Assembly: GCA_000432775.1 (NCBI GenBank)
Contig: HF990356.1
Location: 1 to 64,000 of the forward strand
Reading direction: 5' to 3'
Length of the DNA: 64,000 nt
Source of the DNA: Alistipes sp. CAG:831
Lineage (GTDB): Bacteria; Bacteroidota; Bacteroidia; Bacteroidales; UBA932
Positions 25,357 to 35,464 of this stretch are shown one piece after another; position 1 is the first letter of the stretch; each line of letters begins with the position of its first letter. Below the pieces are notes generated by a model. The model was not told where the DNA came from and ran no database searches. It saw only the letters and a program-made list of their open reading frames with translations. The translations under genes and the position numbers were made by a program.

Positions 25357-26637
25357 ATGAAACAGGATCTTCAAATATCTGAACTTATCAAGAAGGAAGA
25401 GAGCAGACAGCTTCACGGCATCGAGCTCATCGCTTCTGAAAACTTTGTCACGAACAATGTTCTGGCAGCACTCGGCTCATGCCTGACCAACAAGTATGCC
25501 GAGGGTTATCCCGGAGCCCGCTACTACGGCGGATGCGAGGTGGTGGACCAGGTGGAGCAGCTGGCCATCGACCGTCTGAAGGAACTTTACGGTGCTGAGT
25601 TTGCCAACGTGCAGCCTCACTCCGGAGCCCAGGCCAACATGGCAGTATTCATGGCCTGCCTCAAGCCCGGTGACACCTTCATGGGCCTGGACCTGGCTCA
25701 CGGCGGACACCTTACCCATGGCTCGCCCGTCAATATGTCCGGTATCAACTATCACCCCGTAGCCTACAAGCTCAACGAGGAGACAGGCCGCGTGGACTAT
25801 GACCAGATGGAGAAGACAGCCCTTGAGACCAAGCCCAAGCTGATTGTTGGCGGTGCTTCCGCTTATTCCCGTGAGTGGGACTGGAAGAGGATGCGTCAGA
25901 TTGCCGATGAGGTAGGCGCCATTTTCATGGTCGATATGGCCCATCCTGCAGGACTTATCGCAGCCGGTCTGCTGGACAACCCTGTCAAGTACGCCCACAT
26001 CGTCACCACCACCACCCACAAGACCCTCCGCGGACCCCGCGGCGGTGCCATCATTATCGGCAAGGACTTCGAGAATCCTTGGGGCCTGAAGACTCCTAAG
26101 GGTCAGATCAAGATGATGTCCCAGCTGATCAACTCCGCCGTATTCCCCGGTATCCAGGGAGGTCCCCTCGAGCACTGCATCGGCGCGAAGGCCGTGGCTT
26201 TCTACGAGGCCCTTCAGCCCGAGTTCAAGGAGTACCAGATTCAGGTCAAGAAGAATGCCGCAGCCATGGCACAGGCATTCCTCGACAGAGGCTACAAGAT
26301 CGTTTCCGGCGGTACTGACAACCACCTGATGCTGATCGACCTCCGCACCAAGTTCCCTGATCTGACAGGTAAGGTGGCCGAGAAGACCCTCGTGCGTGCC
26401 GACATCACCGTGAACAAGAATATGGTGCCTTTCGACAGCCGTACTCCGTTCACCACTTCCGGTATCCGCGTAGGTACTCCTGCCATTACCTCAAGAGGTC
26501 TGGTAGAGAAGGATATGGAGGCTATCGTGGAGCTGATTGACGAGGTTCTTTCCGATGTCGAGAACGAGGCAGTTATCGAGAAGGTAAAGAATGCAGCCCA
26601 TGCACTCGTAGCCGGTCGTCCTCTCAACGTCTGGTAG
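25357..26637 (+). CDS. glyA: serine hydroxymethyltransferase
   Basis: A 426-residue PLP enzyme interconverting serine plus tetrahydrofolate and glycine plus 5,10-methylene-tetrahydrofolate, the main one-carbon source. Seen are [10 protein letters not shown] near residue 22, [13 protein letters not shown] near 48, [10 protein letters not shown] near 116 and the PLP lysine Lys222 in [14 protein letters not shown]. Length is normal. It is a single gene between its own promoter and a terminator. The threonine dehydrogenase at 1 kb also leads toward glycine, and Fmt and FtcD draw on the same folate pool. Confidence 0.97.
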   Translation: MKQDLQISELIKKEESRQLHGIELIASENFVTNNVLAALGSCLTNKYAEGYPGARYYGGCEVVDQVEQLAIDRLKELYGAEFANVQPHSGAQANMAVFMACLKPGDTFMGLDLAHGGHLTHGSPVNMSGINYHPVAYKLNEETGRVDYDQMEKTALETKPKLIVGGASAYSREWDWKRMRQIADEVGAIFMVDMAHPAGLIAAGLLDNPVKYAHIVTTTTHKTLRGPRGGAIIIGKDFENPWGLKTPKGQIKMMSQLINSAVFPGIQGGPLEHCIGAKAVAFYEALQPEFKEYQIQVKKNAAAMAQAFLDRGYKIVSGGTDNHLMLIDLRTKFPDLTGKVAEKTLVRADITVNKNMVPFDSRTPFTTSGIRVGTPAITSRGLVEKDMEAIVELIDEVLSDVENEAVIEKVKNAAHALVAGRPLNVW

Positions 26638-26655
26638 TAGTTCTTTCCACAGTTG

Positions 26656-26696
26656 AATCATCCCTGTCTCATGTATGAGGCGGGGATGATTTTTTG
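26656..26696 (+). terminator. rho-independent terminator of glyA
   Basis: A stem of 9 bp (26656-26664 with 26683-26691), extended by an inner CTCA/TGAG pairing, is followed by a T-run. The promoter of thiD begins at the end of the T-run. Confidence 0.85.
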
Positions 26697-26704
26697 TATC
26701 TTTG
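26697..26704 (+). promoter_or_regulatory. TAnnTTTG promoter of thiD
   Basis: TATCTTTG fits the -7 consensus and ends four bases before the thiD ATG. A leaderless transcript is predicted, and there is no room for a TPP riboswitch on this operon. Confidence 0.65.
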
Positions 26705-26708
26705 GGTT

Positions 26709-27533
26709 ATGAAAGATTATCCTATAGTATTGTCAATAGCCGGTTCGGATCCCTCTGGCGGAGCCGGTATCCAGGCTGATATCAAGGCCATATCGGCCTG
26801 TGGCGGATATGCTGCAGCGGCAGTTACCGCTTTGACGGTGCAGAATACCGTCGGCGTTTCCAAGGTGGAGTATATGAATCCGGATCTGGTGGCGGCACAG
26901 ATAGACGCCGTGATGTCCGACCTGGCGGTGGATGCCGTCAAAATAGGAATGACCGGTACGGTGCCGATAGTAGAGGCCATTGCGTCGCAGCTGGCTGTCC
27001 ATCCGGTGCTGAATGTGGTGACGGACCCGGTAATGGTGTCGACCAGCAAGGATGCCCTGGCGCTTCCGGAAGCTGTGGATGCCTTGTGCGCGAAAATATT
27101 CCCCTGTTCCCACCTGGTAACACCCAATATCGACGAAGCGTCCCGTCTGGCTGGTTTCCGGATTCAGTCTGTTGAGGATATGGACCGTGCGGCCATGCAG
27201 CTGCGGGACCGTTATGGCTGTGCCTTCCTGGTCAAGGGCGGAGACCTTCCGGCGGCCTCCGGCCAGAGTGCCCCGGAGATTGTCTCCGAATCCGTAGATG
27301 TTCTCTGTGACCTGGATGGTCTGGTGCACCTCACTTCCGAGCGGGTGCTCACCAACAATCTTCATGGTACCGGCTGCACCCTCTCATCCTCTATAGCCGC
27401 CTTCCTCGGTGCAGGCCATCCCCTCCGTGAGGCTGTACAGACCGCTGTGGCTTATGTCCACAACGCAATCATGGCTGCCGCTACCTTAAGGATAGGCCAC
27501 GGCCACGGTCCTCTCAGGCATTTCTACCGATGA
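26709..27533 (+). CDS. thiD: hydroxymethylpyrimidine (phosphate) kinase
   Basis: A 274-residue ribokinase-fold enzyme that phosphorylates 4-amino-5-hydroxymethyl-2-methylpyrimidine and its monophosphate to the diphosphate used by ThiE. Motifs: IAGSDPSGGAGIQADIKA near residues 8-25 for substrate, LVTPNIDEA near 138, and the catalytic NNLHGTGCTLSSSIAA near 218-233 with the anion hole. ATG 26709 is chosen because the promoter ends at 26704; an in-frame TTG at 26694 lies upstream of it. Its stop overlaps the start of the ThiE-like gene. Confidence 0.95.
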   Translation: MKDYPIVLSIAGSDPSGGAGIQADIKAISACGGYAAAAVTALTVQNTVGVSKVEYMNPDLVAAQIDAVMSDLAVDAVKIGMTGTVPIVEAIASQLAVHPVLNVVTDPVMVSTSKDALALPEAVDALCAKIFPCSHLVTPNIDEASRLAGFRIQSVEDMDRAAMQLRDRYGCAFLVKGGDLPAASGQSAPEIVSESVDVLCDLDGLVHLTSERVLTNNLHGTGCTLSSSIAAFLGAGHPLREAVQTAVAYVHNAIMAAATLRIGHGHGPLRHFYR

Positions 27534-28132
27534 GGACGGTAGTGATAACGGATACCGGGTTCCTTCCACGGGAGGCTGAGGCGGTATCCGCGCTGCTTGA
27601 TGCGGGGGCGTGGAGGGTCCATCTGCGGAAACCAGGGGCGGATGCGGATGCTGTGGCGGCCTTGCTGGAGGAAGTCCCTCAGCGGTACCGTCAGCGCATT
27701 TCCATGCACGACTGCAATGAGCTGTCAGCCCGGTACGGAATCGGCGGGGTGCATCTCAATGCCCGTAATCCACTGCCTCCTGGCGGATTTACGGGTATGC
27801 TAAGCCGTTCATGTCATTCTTTTGAGGAACTTGCTGAGTATTCGACTGTATGTGATTATATGTTCCTCAGCCCTGTTTTTGACAGTATCTCGAAGAAGGG
27901 CTATACTTCTCGGTTTCCGTTGGACGAAATCCGAAGGAGAAGTCGTGAACCGGATGCGGGGGTAGGCTGGGAGCGGGTTTTTGCCCTCGGGGGCGTCTGT
28001 CCGGACAATATCAGTATGGTCGTGGATGCCGGCTTCGGCGGTGCCGCCGTCCTGGGATACCTGTGGGAACCGTATAAGCGTGATGCGGATATAGATGCTC
28101 TGGTCCGTCGCTTCATCAACGTCTCTATATAG
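27530..28132 (+). CDS. ThiE/TenI-like protein
   Basis: A 200-residue TIM-barrel protein of the thiamine phosphate synthase/TenI superfamily, translationally coupled to thiD by ATGA. It keeps HLRKP near residue 31, GGVHLNARN near 72, SRSCHSFEEL near 89, DYMFLSPVFDSISKKGY near 107 and ALGGV near 150. The usual ThiE signature Asn/Asp-Asp-Arg and the TK of GPxFxTxTK are altered (MHDCNEL and SISKKGY), unlike the canonical ThiE at 30.8 kb. It may be a second thiamine phosphate synthase or a TenI-like tautomerase. The latter would be odd, since Thi4 does not need it. Family assignment is firm; activity is not. Confidence 0.75.
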   Translation: MRTVVITDTGFLPREAEAVSALLDAGAWRVHLRKPGADADAVAALLEEVPQRYRQRISMHDCNELSARYGIGGVHLNARNPLPPGGFTGMLSRSCHSFEELAEYSTVCDYMFLSPVFDSISKKGYTSRFPLDEIRRRSREPDAGVGWERVFALGGVCPDNISMVVDAGFGGAAVLGYLWEPYKRDADIDALVRRFINVSI

Positions 28133-28156
28133 CAATCCGGCTTGTCGGGCGGTCGC

Positions 28157-28216
28157 AAAAAAAAAGGTGGTCAGAATGGGCGCTCTGTGGCGTATAACTC
28201 ATTCTGACGCACCTTA
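28157..28216 (-). terminator. rho-independent terminator of the thiE-thiC-thi4 operon
   Basis: A long stem (28164-28178 with 28200-28215, one mismatch or bulge) is followed on the - strand by nine T (A-run at 28157-28165). It closes the thiamine operon coming from the right and separates it from the ThiE-like gene on +. Confidence 0.85.
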
Positions 28217-28234
28217 ACGGGTGTACTGTGAAAT

Positions 28235-29005
28235 TTACTTCAGACGGGCGATAATCTCATCGGCTACCTTCTTGCCTGAGAGGAGCATTCCGCCGAAGAT
28301 GGGTCCCATGCGCGGGGTGCCGGAGACAGCTGAGGCGGCCATGCCGCAGACGTAGAGGCCGGGATAGATTTCCTTTGTGCCGTTTACCACTTCCTGCTCG
28401 CCGGAAGCTACGTCGAGGGAACGCTCGCCGATGACTCCGCCGGTCTCGGTGTCTAAGCGGATGCCGTTCTTGCGGGCGACGGTGGCTGCTATCTCGCTGT
28501 CATGTCCCGTGCCGTCCACTACGACCTTGGCCAGGATGTTCAGAGGGTCTACGTGCAGACCCTCGCGGAGGACGGGGGTCCAGTTTACCACTACTCCGCT
28601 GACTTTATTGTCCTTGAATATCACGTCCTCGACCGAATAGCAGTTGAATATGCGGGCTCCGGCGTGTACGGCGTGATAGAGCAGTGAAGAGGTGCTCTCG
28701 ACAGAGTCCATGGTGTAGAGGCCGTCTCCGTAGGGAGTGTGGTTGATCTCGAAGTCGCGCACGATGTGCATGGCTTCTTCCTGGATTACGATCTGGTTGA
28801 ACATCATGGCTCCCCCCCACATTCCTCCGCCGGGGGCCAGCTTGCGGTCGAACTGGGCTACCTTGAGCCCGGCCTTGGCCATATAGTATGCGGCTACAAT
28901 TCCCGAGGGACCTCCGCCCACGATGGCGGCGTCCAGCTCGAGGCAGTCCTGGAGTTTGTCGAAATAGGTACTGATGATACCTCTGGATACTTTTGTCTCA
29001 ATCAT
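28235..29005 (-). CDS. thi4: thiazole synthase Thi4, His-type
   Basis: A 256-residue FAD/NAD-dinucleotide-fold protein of the Thi4 (THI4/ribulose-1,5-bisphosphate isomerase-like) family, which makes the thiazole half of thiamine from NAD and glycine. Seen: AIVGGGPSG (28-35), GGGMWGGAMMFN (59-70), NWTPVLREGLHVDPL (141-155) and RMGPIFGGMLLSG near the C-terminus. Yeast Thi4 gives up sulfur from Cys205 in a suicide reaction. The aligned residue here is His151, as in archaeal enzymes that use free sulfide and a metal and turn over repeatedly. No thiG, thiS, thiF or thiH lies nearby, so this enzyme likely replaces them. It is last of the TPP-riboswitch operon, 12 bases after thiC. Confidence 0.92.
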   Translation of the reverse strand: MIETKVSRGIISTYFDKLQDCLELDAAIVGGGPSGIVAAYYMAKAGLKVAQFDRKLAPGGGMWGGAMMFNQIVIQEEAMHIVRDFEINHTPYGDGLYTMDSVESTSSLLYHAVHAGARIFNCYSVEDVIFKDNKVSGVVVNWTPVLREGLHVDPLNILAKVVVDGTGHDSEIAATVARKNGIRLDTETGGVIGERSLDVASGEQEVVNGTKEIYPGLYVCGMAASAVSGTPRMGPIFGGMLLSGKKVADEIIARLK

Positions 29006-29017
29006 TGTTTTATGGAT

Positions 29018-31428
<2,411 letters not shown>

Positions 31429-31494
31429 TTCTCAAAATATATCCGGAACGGAGAGGCGCCGCGGATGTGCGGTGGAAGAGCAAAGCACTCGAAA

Positions 31495-31575
31495 AGTCCC
31501 TACGACGGTACTGACCGTATCAGGTTCGACGGGTGTAATCTCAGCCTCCGGGCAACGCCTCGTGAGGCACCCCTT
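31495..31575 (-). promoter_or_regulatory. TPP riboswitch (THI box)
   Basis: On the - strand the leader carries the conserved THI-element pieces in order: GGGGTGCC at 31573-31566, GGCTGAGA followed by ACACCCG, then GAACCTGATACGGTCAGTACCG and GTAGGGA ending near 31497. These form P1, the pyrimidine-sensing P2/P3 arm and the pyrophosphate-sensing P4/P5 arm. It precedes thiE, so TPP should repress the operon. No hairpin with a T-run is obvious between aptamer and ATG, so control of translation initiation is more likely than attenuation (inference). Confidence 0.95.
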
Positions 31576-31586
31576 TTTTCCGTATG

Positions 31587-31594
31587 CAAATATA
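31587..31594 (-). promoter_or_regulatory. TAnnTTTG promoter of the riboswitch-controlled thi operon
   Basis: On the - strand, TATATTTG ends 13 bases before the first base of the THI box, so the transcript would begin just ahead of the aptamer. Confidence 0.7.
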
Positions 31595-31596
31595 AG

Positions 31597-32035
31597 TTAA
31601 ATTCCGGTAATTTCCGAAACTGTCAGGCCTGTTATTCTCGCTATGGTTTCCGGGGGGAAGCCTTCGGCCTTCATACTGCGGGCAATTTTTATCTTCTCGT
31701 CCTTCCGGCCTTTTTCCAAACCCTTTTCCATACCTTCTTTCATCCCTCTGCGCATGGCCCCTATCAGAAGTAGTCTGGATGTACTTATCGTATCCCAGAA
31801 CTTGTCATACGCCAGCAGTTCTTTTTCCGTGAATGCCGACTCCTCAAGTTTCTCGACAGCTTTTCCGATTTCCGGATTATCGAGAAGTTCTTTGGGTATT
31901 TCGCGTGTATTCTCGTCAATCTCCGTAAGATATCGGAGCCACAATACCTGCATTTTCTTTTCCCCGTAATTTCTTGGTGTGAACTTGGGGAGTTCTATGA
32001 AAATGAAGCGGAATCCTTTGCTGGAAAGAACGCCA
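31597..32035 (-). pseudogene. C-terminal remnant of an Rpn/PD-(D/E)XK nuclease-family transposase
   Basis: The first in-frame ATG is at 31953, giving 118 residues, but the frame stays open upstream to about 32035. The upstream part encodes FRFIFIELPKFTPRN, a hallmark of the Rpn/PDDEXK nuclease-family transposase proteins. The rest also fits their C-terminal half: EKKMQVLWLRYLTEID, a GMKEGMEKGLEKG repeat, and a final helix-turn-helix-like segment EGFPPETIARITGL. The N-terminal nuclease domain, normally about 150 residues, is absent. Beyond about 32035 the frame runs into the terminator of the next gene, and a stop follows. This is a truncated relic, so no function is expected. Its right end marks a probable deletion or insertion junction. 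Confidence 0.75.
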
Positions 32036-32040
32036 GAACC

Positions 32041-32079
32041 ATAATAAAGGGGCGGTCAGGAGAAGAGCCCTGGCCGCCC
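32041..32079 (-). terminator. probable terminator of the barrel-protein gene
   Basis: An 11-bp hairpin (32050-32060 with 32069-32079) with one A-C mismatch on the - strand is followed there by a short T-rich stretch. It lies about 30 bases past the stop of the barrel gene. Confidence 0.55.
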
Positions 32080-32106
32080 GCAGTAAATCCATGCTGTTCA
32101 GGAATT

Positions 32107-32856
32107 TTAGAAGCAGAAGCCGATTTTGATGGTCGGGGCTGCCAGGGCACTGAAGTTGTGGCTGTCAGCGGCCAGGCCTGCAAGTCCTTCCTGAGGTTTG
32201 ATCACTGTGAAGTTGTAGGTGTATGCGAAGACATCAACGGACGCTCCTATGAAGAAGGCCCGGGTGATGAAGTAGTCGGTTCCGAAAGTCAGGGCTCCCC
32301 GTATGTTGTAGGCCTCCGATACGGACTTGCCCGTCCATGTCTCGTCGTCCATTGACGCAGCCTCGAATCCATAGGCGAAACCGCCTTTTATGCCAACATA
32401 TGGATACAGGCCCTCCACCCCGATGTCGAAGTAGCGGTCCACACCCAGGTGTGCACTGTATTGCATGGTGGTCTTGGCGGCAACTCCTTCGTACGACGGT
32501 ATGGAACCGTCACCGGGTTCAGAATTTTCATCGTATGTTCCGTTGACCGGTGGATAACCGGGTGTCTGCGTTATATTGAACCCGCCTCCGAAGTTCAGGC
32601 GCCACAGGTCCACGAAGAACCACCCCACTTCTACACCTACTGCCAGTGTCTTGTCGTTCCAGTTGGTTGAGAGGGCGGAAGTGGAGTACGATGTCTGGTT
32701 GCCTGGCTTGGCACTGAGCATTACGCTCGAGTTATAACCGGCTGTGACACCGAAGGTGAAGTCTCCCTGACGGGCTCCACGCTGTTGTGTCTGGGCATGC
32801 GCGGTGAGACCGGACAGCAGGACGGCAATGGTCAGGATTGATATTGTTCTTCTCAT
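32107..32856 (-). CDS. predicted outer-membrane beta-barrel protein
   Basis: A 249-residue secreted protein with a signal peptide (RRT start, hydrophobic core, cleavage after AHA near residue 21). The mature part alternates Gly/aromatic-rich strands (FTFGVTAGYNSSV, VGVEVGWFFVDLW, YPYVGIKGGFAYGF) and ends in Phe (KIGFCF), like other small barrels. It is 29 bases downstream of the coiled-coil lipoprotein gene with no promoter of its own visible, so the two probably share a transcript. No specific function is recognised. Confidence 0.7.
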   Translation of the reverse strand: MRRTISILTIAVLLSGLTAHAQTQQRGARQGDFTFGVTAGYNSSVMLSAKPGNQTSYSTSALSTNWNDKTLAVGVEVGWFFVDLWRLNFGGGFNITQTPGYPPVNGTYDENSEPGDGSIPSYEGVAAKTTMQYSAHLGVDRYFDIGVEGLYPYVGIKGGFAYGFEAASMDDETWTGKSVSEAYNIRGALTFGTDYFITRAFFIGASVDVFAYTYNFTVIKPQEGLAGLAADSHNFSALAAPTIKIGFCF

Positions 32857-32885
32857 CTCAGTTCGTTTTATTTTGCCTGAATGGA

Positions 32886-34223
32886 TTATTCCTGTGCAAG
32901 GGCTGCATCAAGATCGGCCTTGGCGAGGGCTACTATCTGTTCCTGCGCTGCAATCAGTTCGTTGAGCTGTGCTATGCTGTCCTCTATCTGGCGTTTGGCA
33001 TCCTCAGCATCCTCTATCTGAGTGAGCTGGGCTATGGCGACTCTCCATGAGTCGATGCTGTCCTTCAGTTCGCGTATTTCTGCCTGAATATCAGTGATGA
33101 GGCCGGATAAAACCATATCGGACAGTATTTCGACTTCAATGTAAGCCTCGTGCTGCAGGATGTAGGCGGCCTCACAGATGTCGCAGGCATCGAAGTAGGC
33201 AATTGTAAGAGAGTGTGATCTGAGAGATGACACCTCATCGGTGTATGATGTGTAGGCGGCATCCAGTTTGTTGAGGAGAGATACTGCGACTCCAAGTTCA
33301 CTGGGATTGCCGGCAAGGTTTGTGAGCAGGGCGTCACGTTCGGTATCGGATATTGAGTAGACGGTGTAGGTTACTTCAGGATATGCCAGATGACCGTAGT
33401 CTACGGTAGGACGGTATATTCTGCGTCTCTCGATGCTGATGGTAACACCATATTCGGAGGACAGGGTATCCATTATTTTGATGGCCTCATGGGTGCTGTT
33501 GTAGATATTGTCCATGGAGTAGTTGTTCAGGATGTGCTCCTCGATAGCGGAGTAGGCTATCTCCATATCTCCATACTTGATGCTGTAGTCATTATATTTA
33601 GTGTCATAGTCAGCGTATGCTGTGTTGTACCGGGCTCTGACGTCCGCCAGATCCTGACCCTGATATGCTTCGAGGACTGCTATCTCGCTTTCAGCATCAG
33701 ATATAAGGTTTTCGTACCGTGCGGTCTCCCTCGCTACGTAGTCCTGGGCGTTGAGGATGTCCGCATCGGCCTTGGCCAGCATGATGTTCTGCTGGTGCAG
33801 TTCGGTTTTGAGGTCGTTGAGTTCCTGCATTTCAGTTTTGTAGTATTGGAACAGCTGTTGGATATGGGCGGAGGCGTCATCCAGAATCTGCTGCTGCATG
33901 TTCTGTATCTCGTATTCGAGTTGAAGCATCTTGTACTCGTAGTCCATGGCCAGCCACTCTATTTCCAGTTCGAACTTCTGGCGGGCCTGTTCGGTGAGAA
34001 GTCTCTGGTATTCTGCCTGAGCGGCTTTCAGGTCTGCTTCTGCTGCGGCTAATAGGGAGTCGGCTGCAGCCTGTGTGCGGTACATGTCGGCCATGGCCTG
34101 AAGTTGGGCGCTTTTGGCTTCGCGGAGAGCGGTTACAGATTCTGATTCAGAAAGTTCTACGCATGAGTAGAATAGCAGCGGCGCTATCAAGGCGATGCTT
34201 GCGGAGATAAGGGCTTTTTTCAT
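32886..34223 (-). CDS. coiled-coil lipoprotein of unknown function
   Basis: A 445-residue predicted lipoprotein with lipobox LLFYSC and the acylated Cys at residue 21. Most of the mature protein is helical. A long coiled-coil-prone stretch at about residues 30-210 is rich in Ala, Gln, Glu and Tyr, a less regular section with several strands spans about 225-300, and a second helical stretch covers about 310-445. Layouts like this occur in periplasmic adaptor-like proteins, but I see no known domain and no transporter genes next to it. It has its own promoter and is followed by a barrel-protein gene, so an outer-membrane complex is possible. This is inference. Confidence 0.65.
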   Translation of the reverse strand: MKKALISASIALIAPLLFYSCVELSESESVTALREAKSAQLQAMADMYRTQAAADSLLAAAEADLKAAQAEYQRLLTEQARQKFELEIEWLAMDYEYKMLQLEYEIQNMQQQILDDASAHIQQLFQYYKTEMQELNDLKTELHQQNIMLAKADADILNAQDYVARETARYENLISDAESEIAVLEAYQGQDLADVRARYNTAYADYDTKYNDYSIKYGDMEIAYSAIEEHILNNYSMDNIYNSTHEAIKIMDTLSSEYGVTISIERRRIYRPTVDYGHLAYPEVTYTVYSISDTERDALLTNLAGNPSELGVAVSLLNKLDAAYTSYTDEVSSLRSHSLTIAYFDACDICEAAYILQHEAYIEVEILSDMVLSGLITDIQAEIRELKDSIDSWRVAIAQLTQIEDAEDAKRQIEDSIAQLNELIAAQEQIVALAKADLDAALAQE

Positions 34224-34303
34224 GAAGATAAGAGTTTATGAAGATTATAAGTAATGTCAGTTTAAGTTGTAAAAGACTGTCGGGGCAGTTTTTCTACTAC
34301 CTG

Positions 34304-34311
34304 CAAATTTA
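34304..34311 (-). promoter_or_regulatory. TAnnTTTG promoter of the coiled-coil lipoprotein gene
   Basis: On the - strand, TAAATTTG fits the -7 consensus. The ATG is 80 bases downstream, the longest leader among the promoters noted here apart from the riboswitch leader. Confidence 0.6.
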
Positions 34312-34351
34312 TTAAAAACTTTTCATAGTCTGAGCGTAAGCCGATAAATTT

Positions 34352-34945
34352 TTACATTATCCGCCATTCGCGGAGTTCGCCGCTCAGGGATTTTTCCCGG
34401 CCGCCGAGCAGGGAGTCCAGCAGGGCGTGGAACTGAGGGCCGTGGTTCTGGTGGCGGAGGTGGCAGAGTTCGTGGAGGATGACGTAGTCCTGCAGGTGTC
34501 CGGGCAGGAGGATCAGGCGCATGTTGAGGTTGATGTTGCCTTTGGAAGAGCAGGAGCCCCAGTTGGTGACGTTGTTCTTGATAGCCACCCGGCCTTTGAA
34601 ACTGAAGCCGTGACGTGCGGCTGCCTCTCTGAGTTTCGGCTCGAGCAGAGCCCGTGCCTTCTCCCTCATTCTTTCGAGTTCTGCGGGATCACCCGGTACA
34701 GCGGCTGTCTTTCCGGTCTGTACTGCTTCCTGCTGCCTTAGCGCCTGCCTTTTCATGGTATCAGTGACCCATTGCCGCTTGGACATCAGGAATCTCTCTG
34801 CGACAGCATAAGGCATCAGCCACGGCACCGAGACCACGACTCCCCGTCGCGGCGACACGCTTATCCGCAGCCGTGCCGTGCCTTTGCGCCTGATCATGAT
34901 GACTTCCCCTATTTCAGGAATCCTTACTGTTTTCCCCGTATGCAT
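34352..34945 (-). CDS. YgjP-like M48-type metallopeptidase
   Basis: A 197-residue protein of the YgjP/DUF45 family, predicted zinc metallopeptidases. The zinc site is [16 protein letters not shown] near residues 155-170: His-Glu-x2-His and a third His. Before it lies [14 protein letters not shown], a family signature. YgjP-type proteins sometimes accompany restriction systems, but none is nearby here. The frame is open to 35026. I chose ATG 34945 because the promoter element at 34986-34993 lies inside that extension. It is a single gene divergent from rpsO. The cellular target is unknown. Confidence 0.87.
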   Translation of the reverse strand: MHTGKTVRIPEIGEVIMIRRKGTARLRISVSPRRGVVVSVPWLMPYAVAERFLMSKRQWVTDTMKRQALRQQEAVQTGKTAAVPGDPAELERMREKARALLEPKLREAAARHGFSFKGRVAIKNNVTNWGSCSSKGNINLNMRLILLPGHLQDYVILHELCHLRHQNHGPQFHALLDSLLGGREKSLSGELREWRIM

Positions 34946-34985
34946 GTCGTACCTATTTGATAAGATATTGGAAGAAAATTGTCTG

Positions 34986-34993
34986 CAAAAGTA
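34986..34993 (-). promoter_or_regulatory. TAnnTTTG promoter of the YgjP-like gene
   Basis: On the - strand, TACTTTTG fits the -7 consensus, 40 bases before the chosen ATG. It is back to back with the rpsO promoter, 22 bases apart. Confidence 0.6.
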
Positions 34994-35015
34994 GCGGAAA
35001 TTGATTTTAATTGCA

Positions 35016-35023
35016 TATCTTTG
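35016..35023 (+). promoter_or_regulatory. TAnnTTTG promoter of rpsO
   Basis: TATCTTTG fits the -7 consensus. The rpsO ATG follows 56 bases later, leaving an AU-rich leader of about 50 bases. Confidence 0.65.
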
Positions 35024-35079
35024 CAACCCCGATTTTGGGAAAGAATTATAAGTTTAACTGTTTTTTAATTTAAAGGTTT

Positions 35080-35355
35080 ATGGCAGAGTATCTTGCAGCA
35101 GACAAGAAGCAGGAGATTTTCGCTAAATACGGGAAGTCTAATACGGACACCGGCTCGGCTGAGAGTCAGATTGCTCTATTTTCCTACCGTATCGCTCATC
35201 TGACAGAACACCTTCGCAACAACAAGAAGGACTTCGGCACCCAGCGTGCCCTGCTCCGTCTTGTAGGTAAGAGGCGCCGCCTCCTCGACTACCTGAAGGT
35301 CAAAGATATTGAGAGATACAGGGAGATTGTCAAAGCACTCAACTTACGTAAGTAA
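35080..35355 (+). CDS. rpsO: 30S ribosomal protein S15
   Basis: A 91-residue protein that binds the central domain of 16S rRNA early in 30S assembly. The family signature is clear: TDTGSAESQIALFSYRI near residues 22-38 and a C-terminal RALLRLVGKRRRLLDYL segment. It has its own promoter and terminator, with pnp next on the same strand, an order found in many bacteria. S15 often represses its own translation through its leader. The leader here is short, and I cannot see a defined structure. Confidence 0.97.
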   Translation: MAEYLAADKKQEIFAKYGKSNTDTGSAESQIALFSYRIAHLTEHLRNNKKDFGTQRALLRLVGKRRRLLDYLKVKDIERYREIVKALNLRK

Positions 35356-35379
35356 CGGCTTTGGCATCGTAAGAGAAAC

Positions 35380-35413
35380 GGGGTTGTCAAGACAGACTGG
35401 GCAGCCCCTTTTT
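35380..35413 (+). terminator. rho-independent terminator between rpsO and pnp
   Basis: A hairpin of 9 bp (35380-35388 with 35400-35408, containing G-U pairs) is followed by a run of T. Read-through could still feed pnp, for which no consensus promoter is visible. Confidence 0.7.
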
Positions 35414-35464
35414 CTTAGTAGCTGTGACCGGCTCTCATAAGGCAGACACAATTTGAAGGACAAT

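Noticed and set aside
31597..31953. A functional short regulator gene from the ATG at 31953
   Set aside because: The family's conserved ELPKF segment lies upstream of that ATG in the same frame, so the short frame is the tail of a truncated larger protein.
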